Shown: positions 41,152-47,713 of the stretch, in pieces
Position numbering within the stretch: the stretch's first letter is position 1
Layout of the letters: every line of letters starts with the position of its first letter
Source of the DNA: Streptomyces rimosus subsp. rimosus
GTDB taxonomy: Bacteria > Actinomycetota > Actinomycetes > Streptomycetales > Streptomycetaceae
NCBI RefSeq assembly: GCF_000720725.1
Contig: NZ_JOCQ01000025.1
Location: 38,415-102,414, forward strand
Direction of reading: 5' to 3'
Length of the DNA stretch: 64,000 bases
Notes under the pieces: generated by a model
Told to the model about the DNA's origin: nothing
The model's input: the letters and a program-made list of their open reading frames with translations, nothing else
Database searches by the model: none
Program-made: the position numbers and the translations under genes

Positions 41152-41173
41152 ACTTTCGAAGTACTTTCAAAGT
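41152..41173. promoter_or_regulatory. two abutting 11-bp palindromes before the antitoxin gene
   Basis: ACTTTCGAAGT at 41152-41162 and ACTTTCAAAGT at 41163-41173 follow each other with no spacer, and only one base separates the second from the ATG at 41175. The second is perfect (ACTTT-C-AAAGT); the first is perfect over the outer four. The 11-bp period equals about one helical turn. This is a very likely autorepression site for the toxin-antitoxin pair. Confidence 0.75.
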
Positions 41174-41174
41174 C

Positions 41175-41657
41175 ATGAGCACCGACGACGCGGCCGCTGT
41201 GAACTTCTCCGAGCTGGTGAACAAGAACAAGCAGACACTCGACCGGCTACGAGAGGCTCCCCGCCTGCTGTTGCACCGCAGGGACGGTGAGGATCTGGTC
41301 CTCACCACCGTGACGCGGGCCGAGCAGGACCGGACGGTCGTGTCGGCGGCCACGCGCATGCTTGCCGCCATAGCGCGGCACGAGCCGGGCAGCATGGAAT
41401 TGCTGCTCGACATACTGCCGGACGCCTTCCCTTGGATTCGTTTCCTGCCCGACCCTGATGTGCACGCCTTCGCTGTCGAGCTGGTCGACACCATGCGCGC
41501 CGCCGACTCCGTCGGCAATACCGCGTCCGTTGCCCAGACGCTGATTGCATGGCAGCACACGGCCGAGGTCCATTCCGACCCGGAGCTGCTGGCCGCCCTG
41601 ACCCGCGACCATGACGCTGATTACGGCCCAGCGCCTGACCCTGGGCACGTCGCATGA
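41175..41657 (+). CDS. putative type II antitoxin (Phd/YefM-like N-terminus)
   Basis: 160 residues. The first 55 (AVNFSELVNKNKQTLDRL and LLLHRRDGEDLVLTTVTRAEQ) resemble prevent-host-death-type antitoxin folds. The remaining 100 residues are a helical extension that could wrap the toxin. No Shine-Dalgarno sequence is seen because the operator reaches the ATG, so a leaderless mRNA is likely. Its stop overlaps the toxin ATG (ATGA, 41654-41657). An upstream GTG at 41130 would include the operator and is rejected. Confidence 0.78.
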   Translation: MSTDDAAAVNFSELVNKNKQTLDRLREAPRLLLHRRDGEDLVLTTVTRAEQDRTVVSAATRMLAAIARHEPGSMELLLDILPDAFPWIRFLPDPDVHAFAVELVDTMRAADSVGNTASVAQTLIAWQHTAEVHSDPELLAALTRDHDADYGPAPDPGHVA

Positions 41658-42010
41658 CGCCGAGCCGCGGCGAACGCGCCGCGCCACCCGCCCCGGACGG
41701 CCAATGGGAGGTCCGCTTCGCCGACGCCGCCTCGGCAAAAGGCTGGGAATGCCTGGCTCAGCAGGCACGCGAGAACACCTACCGCGCCTGGCTCACCATA
41801 CGTACGGAGCCACGACCGACCGCACAGACGCCCCGGCACCACCAGCTCAAGGGAACCCTGGCGCGCGCCACGTACCGCGGCCGGACATGTGAGCAGTGGC
41901 AGATCGAGGTGACCGGCAGCGGTCGGATCTGGTTCCTGATCGACGCCTCCCGCTCCACCTGTTGGATCACCTACGCCTCCACCCGGCATCCGGCCGCCAC
42001 GGACCGCTGA
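41654..42010 (+). CDS. putative RelE/ParE-superfamily toxin
   Basis: 118 residues. The pattern WECLAQQARENTYRAW, HHQLKGTLARATYRGR, EQWQIEVTGSGRIWFLID and CWITYASTRHPAAT follows the order of RelE-like toxins: two helices, then a beta-sheet with a central basic Lys/Arg pair and a C-terminal His-Pro. Related toxins cut mRNA on the ribosome or poison gyrase; which one cannot be told. It is translationally coupled to the upstream antitoxin gene. Confidence 0.78.
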   Translation: MTPSRGERAAPPAPDGQWEVRFADAASAKGWECLAQQARENTYRAWLTIRTEPRPTAQTPRHHQLKGTLARATYRGRTCEQWQIEVTGSGRIWFLIDASRSTCWITYASTRHPAATDR

Positions 42011-42065
42011 CAGAGCTGTCTGCCAACCCCGGGCCGAGCGGCCGAGCCGACGAAACTGCTCCTGC

Positions 42066-42599
42066 CTACCCCACCTCCTTGTAAAAGAACGTGCAGTCCC
42101 GCAGCTCCCCATCCGGATCCGCCGCATACCCAGGAACCACCCCGTACTGCGTCCACCCCGCGCGCCGGTACAGAAGGTCCGCCACGCTGTCCGTCTCCGT
42201 ATCAAGGAGCAGGAGGCGGAAGCCGGTACGGGCGGCGTGGTGTTCGGCGGTGGTGAGGAGGGATTGGCCGAGGCCCTGGCCGCGGGCGGAGGGGTGGACG
42301 AGGAGTTTGACGATTTCGGCGCGGTGGCGGCCGTTGGGTTTGTTCGGGTGGGCGAGGCTGATCGTGCCCGTGATGCCGTCGGGTCCCTCGGCCACCCAGA
42401 TGTCCAGGGTGCCGTCGGCCACGGCGGGGCGTTGGGCCTGCCACCAGGCCGCCGCCGCGGCATGGTCGAAGGGGGCCAGGAAGCCGAGGGAGGAGCCGCC
42501 GGCGACGGTCGCGGCGAGGAGCTCGGCCAGGCCTGGGACGCTGCCGTCGAACGTGGCGGTGGTGAGACGGGTTATGGGGGCGGAGGTGGTTCGGCTCAT
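42066..42599 (-). CDS. GNAT family N-acetyltransferase
   Basis: 177 residues. Acetyl-CoA binding core: VKLLVHPSARGQGLGQSLL with the Q/R-x-x-G-x-G/A loop, then the C-terminal strand YRRAGWTQYGVVPGY. It acetylates an unidentified amine or drug. ATG 42599 overlaps the stop of the XRE-cupin gene (ATGA), so the two are one operon controlled at the palindrome before that gene. Confidence 0.9.
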   Translation of the reverse strand: MSRTTSAPITRLTTATFDGSVPGLAELLAATVAGGSSLGFLAPFDHAAAAAWWQAQRPAVADGTLDIWVAEGPDGITGTISLAHPNKPNGRHRAEIVKLLVHPSARGQGLGQSLLTTAEHHAARTGFRLLLLDTETDSVADLLYRRAGWTQYGVVPGYAADPDGELRDCTFFYKEVG

Positions 42600-43198
42600 G
42601 GGAGGACCACCAGGAGGGCGTAGCGCGCCGGAGCCGGGCCCGTACAGCGGAAGCGGGTGGGGCCCCAGAGGCGGAAGCGAAGGCAGTCACCGGTGTGGAG
42701 CGTGTGCGCCGTGCCGCCTGTGGTGATCTCCAGTTCGCCGTCCAGCAGCCAGATGTGCTGCTCCAGGCCGGGTACGGGTGGCGGGCTGTCGTAGGCGATG
42801 TCGGAACCGGGCCGCAGGGTGCCTTCGACGACCTCGCCCCGTAGGCCGGGATGGGGCGGTGAGACCGAGCGGCGGGTGAAGCCGGAGGGGGTGTCGCGCC
42901 AGACGGACTGTTCGCCGGCGCGCACCAGTTGAGGGGGCTCCGCCTCGACTTCGGCCAGCAGGCGGGACATCGGCCGCCCGTACGCCGCACACAGCCGGTT
43001 CAGCAGGGCCGCCGTGGGGCTGATCTCGGCCCGCTCCAGACGCGAGAGCGTCGACCGGCTCACGTCCGTACGCCGGGCCAGCTCGTCCAGCGACCAGCCC
43101 CGCTGCGTACGCAACTCCGCCAGCCGGGCGGCGAGTCGCGACTCGATCGGGTCGGGTGGGGCGGCACCAGGGACGTCGGGCTTCTCTTCGCTTCCCAT
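42596..43198 (-). CDS. XRE-family regulator with C-terminal cupin domain
   Basis: 200 residues. Helix-turn-helix LAELRTQRGWSLDELARRT and VSRSTLSRLERAEISPT, then a cupin_2 domain (VPGLEQHIWLLDGELEITTG, LHTGDCLRFRLWG). This layout is typical of small-molecule-sensing regulators such as PuuR-like proteins. It heads an operon with a GNAT acetyltransferase. A TCGGGA-N5-TCCCGA palindrome begins 3 nt upstream of the ATG, so it probably represses itself and the acetyltransferase. Confidence 0.9.
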   Translation of the reverse strand: MGSEEKPDVPGAAPPDPIESRLAARLAELRTQRGWSLDELARRTDVSRSTLSRLERAEISPTAALLNRLCAAYGRPMSRLLAEVEAEPPQLVRAGEQSVWRDTPSGFTRRSVSPPHPGLRGEVVEGTLRPGSDIAYDSPPPVPGLEQHIWLLDGELEITTGGTAHTLHTGDCLRFRLWGPTRFRCTGPAPARYALLVVLP

Positions 43199-43200
43199 AA

Positions 43201-43217
43201 TCGGGACGTTATCCCGA
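43201..43217. promoter_or_regulatory. palindromic operator TCGGGA-N5-TCCCGA
   Basis: Perfect 6-bp arms around CGTTA, 2 nt upstream of the XRE-cupin start codon. Its position would block both transcription and a ribosome site, and no Shine-Dalgarno sequence is seen, so the mRNA may be leaderless. Confidence 0.75.
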
Positions 43218-43288
43218 ATGTGGGATGCGGGGAAGGTATTTACGGGGAGGGGAGGGCGGGGTGCCGCGCGGGGATCGCTGTCGCGGCC

Positions 43289-43324
43289 CGGGCGTCCGCC
43301 GCCGGTCGGCCGGCGGGCGCCCGG
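43289..43324 (-). terminator. GC-rich hairpin after trypsin gene 1
   Basis: Imperfect arms CGGGCGTCCGCCG and CGGCGGGCGCCCG with one mismatch, 11 nt beyond the trypsin stop on the minus strand. Confidence 0.55.
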
Positions 43325-43334
43325 ACGCGTCCGC

Positions 43335-44144
43335 TCAGCCCGCCAGCTTGTTGGCGGCCTTCTCGATCTGCGCGGAGAAGGCGCTCACCTTCGTGTAGAC
43401 GCCGGGCTTGCCCGGCCGCGCGCAGCCCTCGCCCCAGCTGGTGATGCCGACCTGGACCCAGTCGCCGTCCTCGTCGCGGCGGAACATCGGGCCGCCGGAG
43501 TCACCCTGGCAGGTGTCCACGCCGCCCTCCGCCATGAAGCCGGCGCAGATCTCCTCGCCCGGGGTCAGCAGGTCGCCGTATGCCTGCTTGCAGGCGGTCG
43601 TGTTCACGAACGGGACCTTGGCCTTGCGCAGGTAGCGCTGCTGCGCGCCGCCTTCCTTGTCGGCGCCCCAGCCCGTGATCGTGAACGTGCCGCGGTCGAA
43701 GTTGTCGTCCTCGGCGAGATGCAGCGTCTCCTGGCCCTTGATCGGCGTGGCCAGCTTGATCAGGGCCCAGTCCTTGCCCTTGCCGTTGTAGCCGGGGGCC
43801 TGGGCGACCTCCTTGGACTTCACCTTGATCGCCTTGGGGTTCTGGAGGTCCACGACGCCCGCGGTGACGGTGATGGACGTGTTGGGGCCGCTGCCGTCCA
43901 CGCAGTGCGCGGCGGTGAGCACGACGTCCTCACGGATGAGGGAGCCGCCGCAGCCCATGGACAGCCGCACCATGAACGGGAACTCGCCCTGCTTGGCGGG
44001 CGGCCCGCCGATGATCTGCTGGCCGGGGGTCGGCGTCGGGGCGGGCGCGGCGCTGGCGCCGCCGGTCGACTGGAGTGCGACCGCCGCCGCCACCGCGGCG
44101 CCGACGGCTATGGACCTCTTGATACATCTCGCGGAGCGCTTCAA
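43335..44144 (-). CDS. secreted trypsin-like serine protease 1 (SprT family)
   Basis: 269 residues from TTG 44144, chosen because AGAGGGAAG lies just upstream and a clean signal peptide follows (KRSARCIKRSIAVGAAVAAA), matching the second copy. A longer GTG start at 44231 would push the signal inward. Catalytic triad: His in TAAHCVDG, Asp in KDWALIKLA and Ser in CQGDSGGPMF; the Asp six residues before the Ser gives trypsin (Lys/Arg) specificity. IIGGPPAKQGEFPF marks the mature start after a short propeptide. Closely resembles the S. griseus trypsin. Six Cys for three disulfides. Confidence 0.9.
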   Translation of the reverse strand: MKRSARCIKRSIAVGAAVAAAVALQSTGGASAAPAPTPTPGQQIIGGPPAKQGEFPFMVRLSMGCGGSLIREDVVLTAAHCVDGSGPNTSITVTAGVVDLQNPKAIKVKSKEVAQAPGYNGKGKDWALIKLATPIKGQETLHLAEDDNFDRGTFTITGWGADKEGGAQQRYLRKAKVPFVNTTACKQAYGDLLTPGEEICAGFMAEGGVDTCQGDSGGPMFRRDEDGDWVQVGITSWGEGCARPGKPGVYTKVSAFSAQIEKAANKLAG

Positions 44145-44281
44145 GGACTTCCCTCTCGCGTCGGAGGCATCGGTGTCCAGCTGCCCGCCGTACGGCTGCT
44201 GCCGCACGGGCACGGCACACCGGGGCACCACGGGCGTGACGAACCGCGCCCCAAGTGCCCCGGTGTCACTGGAGTGTTGTG

Positions 44282-44311
44282 ATTATGTGGACGCGCCCCA
44301 AAGTCGCACAA
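44282..44311 (-). promoter_or_regulatory. promoter of trypsin gene 1
   Basis: Minus-strand -35 TTGTGC (44306-44311) and -10 CATAAT (44282-44287), 18-bp spacer. The sequence from -10 onward is shared with the promoter of the second trypsin gene (TCCACATAATCACAAC in both). Confidence 0.7.
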
Positions 44312-44450
44312 GGTTCTGAAACCGGCCACTTCCCGAGTACGGAGATGTATCGGCATCTGGGTGGTTCGGACCAATTGCCGTACGGGCACGGGCAGGTGCT
44401 ACGCAGCGGCCGGTGCGCGCCGGCCTCCCGCCCGTGCCCGCCTCAGCGCG

Positions 44451-45257
44451 TCACAGCTGGTCCGCCGCCTCCGCGATGTCCTGCGAGAAGGCGCTCACCC
44501 GCGTGTAGACGCCCGGCTTGCCCGGGCGTGCGCAGCCCTCGCCCCAGCTCGTGATGCCGACCTGCACCCACGCGCCCGCGTCGTCCTTGCGGAACATCGG
44601 GCCGCCGGAGTCGCCCTGGCAGGTGTCCACCCCGCCGGTCCGCATGATCCCGGCGCAGATCTCCTCGCCGGGTATGTACGTGCCTCCGTACGCCTGCTGG
44701 CAGGTCGCGGTGTCGACGAACGGCACCGTCGCCTTGCGCAGGTACCGCTGCTGGCCGCCGCCCTCCCGGGTCGCGCCCCACCCGGCGACGGTGAACTCGC
44801 CCTGGTCGTAACGGCCGTCCGTGGTCGTACGCAGCGTGGGCAGGTTGATCGGGCGGGCGAGCTTGATCAGCGCCCAGTCCTTGCCGGAGCCGTCGTAGCC
44901 GGGCGCCTGGAGCACCTTGGTGGACCTGACCTTGATCGCGCCGGAACTCTGGAGGTCCACGACACCGGCCGTGGCGGTGATGGAGGTGTTGTCGCCACTG
45001 CCGTTCACACAGTGCGCGGCGGTGAGCACGACGTCCTGGCGGTAGAGCGCGCCGCCGCAGCCCATGGACAGCCGCACCATGAACGGGAACTCGCCCTGCG
45101 CGGCCGGTACGCCGCCGACGACCCTGGTGCCGGGTACGCCGCTCGACGGCGTCGGCTCGGTGGCGGCGCTCGCGGCGCCGGGCTGCAGCGACAGGGCCGC
45201 CAGGGCGACCGCACCGAGGGCGATGGATCTCTTCAGGAATTTCGCGGAACGGGTCAA
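44451..45257 (-). CDS. secreted trypsin-like serine protease 2 (SprT family)
   Basis: 268 residues from TTG 45257, preceded by GGAAAGGAAG; the longer ATG start at 45323 (MSRSTPVPAV) is less likely. Signal peptide then a short propeptide ending before RVVGGVPAAQGEFPF. Triad: TAAHCVNG, KDWALIKLA and CQGDSGGPMF. More than two thirds of its residues match copy 1 by eye, including GEGCARPGKPGVYT. The two genes are tandem but have separate promoters. It digests protein outside the cell; streptomycete trypsins act during aerial development and are often held by protein inhibitors. Confidence 0.9.
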   Translation of the reverse strand: MTRSAKFLKRSIALGAVALAALSLQPGAASAATEPTPSSGVPGTRVVGGVPAAQGEFPFMVRLSMGCGGALYRQDVVLTAAHCVNGSGDNTSITATAGVVDLQSSGAIKVRSTKVLQAPGYDGSGKDWALIKLARPINLPTLRTTTDGRYDQGEFTVAGWGATREGGGQQRYLRKATVPFVDTATCQQAYGGTYIPGEEICAGIMRTGGVDTCQGDSGGPMFRKDDAGAWVQVGITSWGEGCARPGKPGVYTRVSAFSQDIAEAADQL

Positions 45258-45402
45258 CGGACTTCCTTTCCGAGGGGGTTGCGCGCCGTCGGCCACCGCC
45301 GGAACCGGCGTTGACCGGCTCATGCCAAACACGCGCCGCAAGCGCCCACCGGAACGGGAAGTGCATGGGGGAAGGGGCGCCACGACGCGGCAGAGCGTTG
45401 TG

Positions 45403-45431
45403 ATTATGTGGACACCACGAAGGGGTCACAA
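45403..45431 (-). promoter_or_regulatory. promoter of trypsin gene 2
   Basis: Minus-strand -35 TTGTGA (45426-45431) and -10 CATAAT (45403-45408), 17-bp spacer. GAACCGGCC... and TCCACATAATCACAAC blocks around it are shared with the copy-1 promoter, so promoter and gene were duplicated together. Confidence 0.75.
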
Positions 45432-45560
45432 GTCACAGAACCGGCCAACTGCCGTGTATTGACGAGCTGTTATGGCACCGCCACGGCCACGGCATACCGT
45501 CCGAGCGCCCGGAGCACCCCGGACTGCCGCACGACAGCGCACCAGCGGCCGCTCCGTACG

Positions 45561-45593
45561 GCGGGCCGCGTCCCCCGAAAGGGCGCGGCCCGC
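45561..45593 (-). terminator. hairpin terminator after the two-repeat secreted protein gene
   Basis: 10-nt perfect arms GCGGGCCGCG (45561-45570) and CGCGGCCCGC (45584-45593), about 50 nt past the stop codon on the minus strand. Confidence 0.75.
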
Positions 45594-45612
45594 AACACGC
45601 GCCACGGCAGCC

Positions 45613-45666
45613 GGTCGGGCCGCGTAGTGGAAGGTGCCCGGTCAGGCCGCGTAGTGGAGGGTGCCC
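45613..45666 (-). repeat. 27-bp tandem duplication spanning the stop codon
   Basis: Two 27-bp units, 45613-45639 and 45640-45666, are identical at 25 positions. The right unit holds the last codons and TGA of the secreted-protein gene. In the left unit the TGA is CGA, so the frame would read on (a second FHYAA) without the stop. Confidence 0.9.
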
Positions 45667-46595
45667 GTCAGGCTGCCCGCGCCGCCGCCGCAGGAATGCC
45701 GGTAGCGGGCGGAGAGGCCGGCCGCCTTGCCCTCGTCGGTGAAGTACAGGCGGTCCACGGTGAACTCACCCGGAGCATTCGAGCAGGCCCGCCCGTTGGC
45801 GTAGACCTCCAGAGCGGCGCCGCCCGCCGCACCGGTGACCTGGTACGTGCGTCCGGCGGTCAGCCGCTCCCCCGAGGGCGGCCGGATCACCACCGTCCAG
45901 TGCTCGCGCTTGCCCTCGGCCTCGAACGACACGCCGCCGGCATAGCTGTCCGTCAGACGGAAGAGGCTGGTGGCGCCGGTGTGCGTCACCGACTTGCCCT
46001 GCCCGATCGGATCGCCCGCCTCGCTCTTGTAGGCGTACGACAGCGGCAGCGCACGATACTTGACGGTCCCCTTGAGCGGCTGGGCCGTCGCCGACTCGCA
46101 GTTCTGCGTGTACGAGGCGTCGAGCATCGTGATCACGCCCGCCGCGTCCGTGGCGATCTGGTGGACCGTGAACTGCCCGTACACCGTGTTGCAGCCCCGG
46201 CCGTTGCCGCCGACGTCGAGGCCGGGCGTACGGCCGGTGCGGAACGCGGCCCGCTCGGCGTTGCGGTAGACACCGGGGTGCAGCTGTTCGCCCTTGGGGG
46301 CGGCGAGCTCGATGTCCCACCAGTCCTGCCAGTCCTCGGTGTTGGAGACCCGGATGGTGGCGTACCTGGCGTCGCCGCCCACCGTGATCGTGGCGGCCGG
46401 CTCCCGGTACGTGCCGGCGCGCCCCTGCCCGATGTAGTCCCCCGCCACGCTGGTGTACGTGTACGAGGTGACCGGCGTCGGACCGCTCGCCGCGGCGGCC
46501 GGCGGGGCCAGCGCCCCGCCCAGCCCGACCGCCGTACACAACGCGACGGCGGCGCCCCCGACGGAGCGCCGCCATCTCTGCAGGCGATTTCTCAT
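45642..46595 (-). CDS. secreted protein with two homologous domains, function unknown
   Basis: 317 residues. Signal peptide (RRSVGGAAVALCTAVGLGG, then APPAAAA). The rest is two copies of a domain of about 135 residues: SYTYTSVAGDYIGQGR matches LSYAYKSEAGDPIGQGK; GNGRGCNTVYGQFTVHQI matches ANGRACSNAPGEFTVDRL; the ends SYTQNCE...LKGTVKY and RYRHSCG...LTGTLHY match. Each has two Cys, probably one disulfide. This beta-rich exported fold is not one I can name. AGGGG lies near ATG 46595; the longer start at 46658 is less likely. Confidence 0.78.
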   Translation of the reverse strand: MRNRLQRWRRSVGGAAVALCTAVGLGGALAPPAAAASGPTPVTSYTYTSVAGDYIGQGRAGTYREPAATITVGGDARYATIRVSNTEDWQDWWDIELAAPKGEQLHPGVYRNAERAAFRTGRTPGLDVGGNGRGCNTVYGQFTVHQIATDAAGVITMLDASYTQNCESATAQPLKGTVKYRALPLSYAYKSEAGDPIGQGKSVTHTGATSLFRLTDSYAGGVSFEAEGKREHWTVVIRPPSGERLTAGRTYQVTGAAGGAALEVYANGRACSNAPGEFTVDRLYFTDEGKAAGLSARYRHSCGGGAGSLTGTLHYAA

Positions 46596-46717
46596 CCCCT
46601 GTACCCCTCCCTGTCGATACGTCGCTTTTTCCTTCCCCTCGAAGGGGGTTGGGTACACGCGTGCGACGCGAGACCAGTCGAGATACGGATGGGAAAGTCG
46701 AAATACGGAGGGGGGAA

Positions 46718-47713
46718 CTAGAGCTTCCGCGCGACCTCCGTCGCCCAGTACGTCAAAATCATGTCGGCCCCCGCCCGCTTGAACCCGGTCAGGGCCTCCA
46801 GGATCGCCGCGTCGCGGTCGATCCAGCCCTTCTCCGCGGCGGCCTCGATCATCGCGTACTCGCCGGAGATCTGGTACGCGGCGACCGGCACGTCCACCGA
46901 CTCCGCGATCTTGGCGAGCACGTCCAGGTACGGCATGCCCGGCTTGACCATGACCATGTCGGCGCCCTCCTGGAGGTCGAGCGCCAGCTCGCGCAGCGAC
47001 TCGCGGGAGTTGCCGTAGTCCTGCTGGTAGGTCTTGCGGTCACCCTTGAGGGAGGAGCCGACGGCCTCCCGGAACGGGCCGTAGAACGCGGAGGAGTACT
47101 TCGCGGTGTACGCGAGGATCGAGACGTCCTCGTGGCCGGTCTGGTCCAGCGCGTCGCGGATGACGCCGACCTGGCCGTCCATCATGCCGCTCGGGCCCAC
47201 CACGTGGACGCCCGCGTCGGCCTGGACCTGCGCCATCTCGGCGTAGCGCTCCAGCGTCGCGTCGTTGTCCACCCGGCCCTCGGCGTCCAGGACGCCGCAG
47301 TGGCCGTGGTCGGTGAACTCGTCCAGGCACAGGTCCGACATGATCACCAGGTCGTCGCCGACCTCGGCGCGCACATCGCGGATGGCCAGCTGGAGGATGC
47401 CGTCCGGGTCCGTGCCGGCGGTGCCGGCCGCGTCCTTCTTCGCGTCCTCCGGCACACCGAACAGCATGATCCCGGCGACGCCCGCCTCGACCGCCTCGAC
47501 GGCGGCTTTCCGCAGCGTGTCACGGGTGTGCTGCACCACGCCCGGCATCGCGCCGATCGGCTCAGGCGCCGAGATCCCCTCCCGCACGAACGCGGGCAGG
47601 ATCAGGTCCGCCGGGTGCAGGCGGTGTTCGGCGACCATCCGGCGCATGGCCGGCGTGGTGCGCAGCCGGCGCGGGCGCGCGCCGGGGAAGGTGCCGTACG
47701 TACTGCTGCTCAA
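46718..47713 (-). CDS. hemB: delta-aminolevulinic acid dehydratase (porphobilinogen synthase)
   Basis: 331 residues from TTG 47713, overlapping the hemD stop (TTGA); GGAGGG lies 7 nt upstream. The Schiff-base lysines are in YTAKYSSAFYGPFREA and MVKPGMPYLDVL. It joins two 5-aminolevulinates into porphobilinogen. The metal site reads DLCLDEFTDHGHCGV: the zinc enzymes have three Cys here and the magnesium ones none, while this one keeps two, with Asp at the middle position. Last gene of the rex-hem operon. Confidence 0.96.
   Translation of the reverse strand: MSSSTYGTFPGARPRRLRTTPAMRRMVAEHRLHPADLILPAFVREGISAPEPIGAMPGVVQHTRDTLRKAAVEAVEAGVAGIMLFGVPEDAKKDAAGTAGTDPDGILQLAIRDVRAEVGDDLVIMSDLCLDEFTDHGHCGVLDAEGRVDNDATLERYAEMAQVQADAGVHVVGPSGMMDGQVGVIRDALDQTGHEDVSILAYTAKYSSAFYGPFREAVGSSLKGDRKTYQQDYGNSRESLRELALDLQEGADMVMVKPGMPYLDVLAKIAESVDVPVAAYQISGEYAMIEAAAEKGWIDRDAAILEALTGFKRAGADMILTYWATEVARKL

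Noticed and set aside
41130..42010. The toxin-antitoxin region as part of a prophage or integrative element
   Set aside because: No integrase, attachment site, tRNA gene or phage gene is present nearby.
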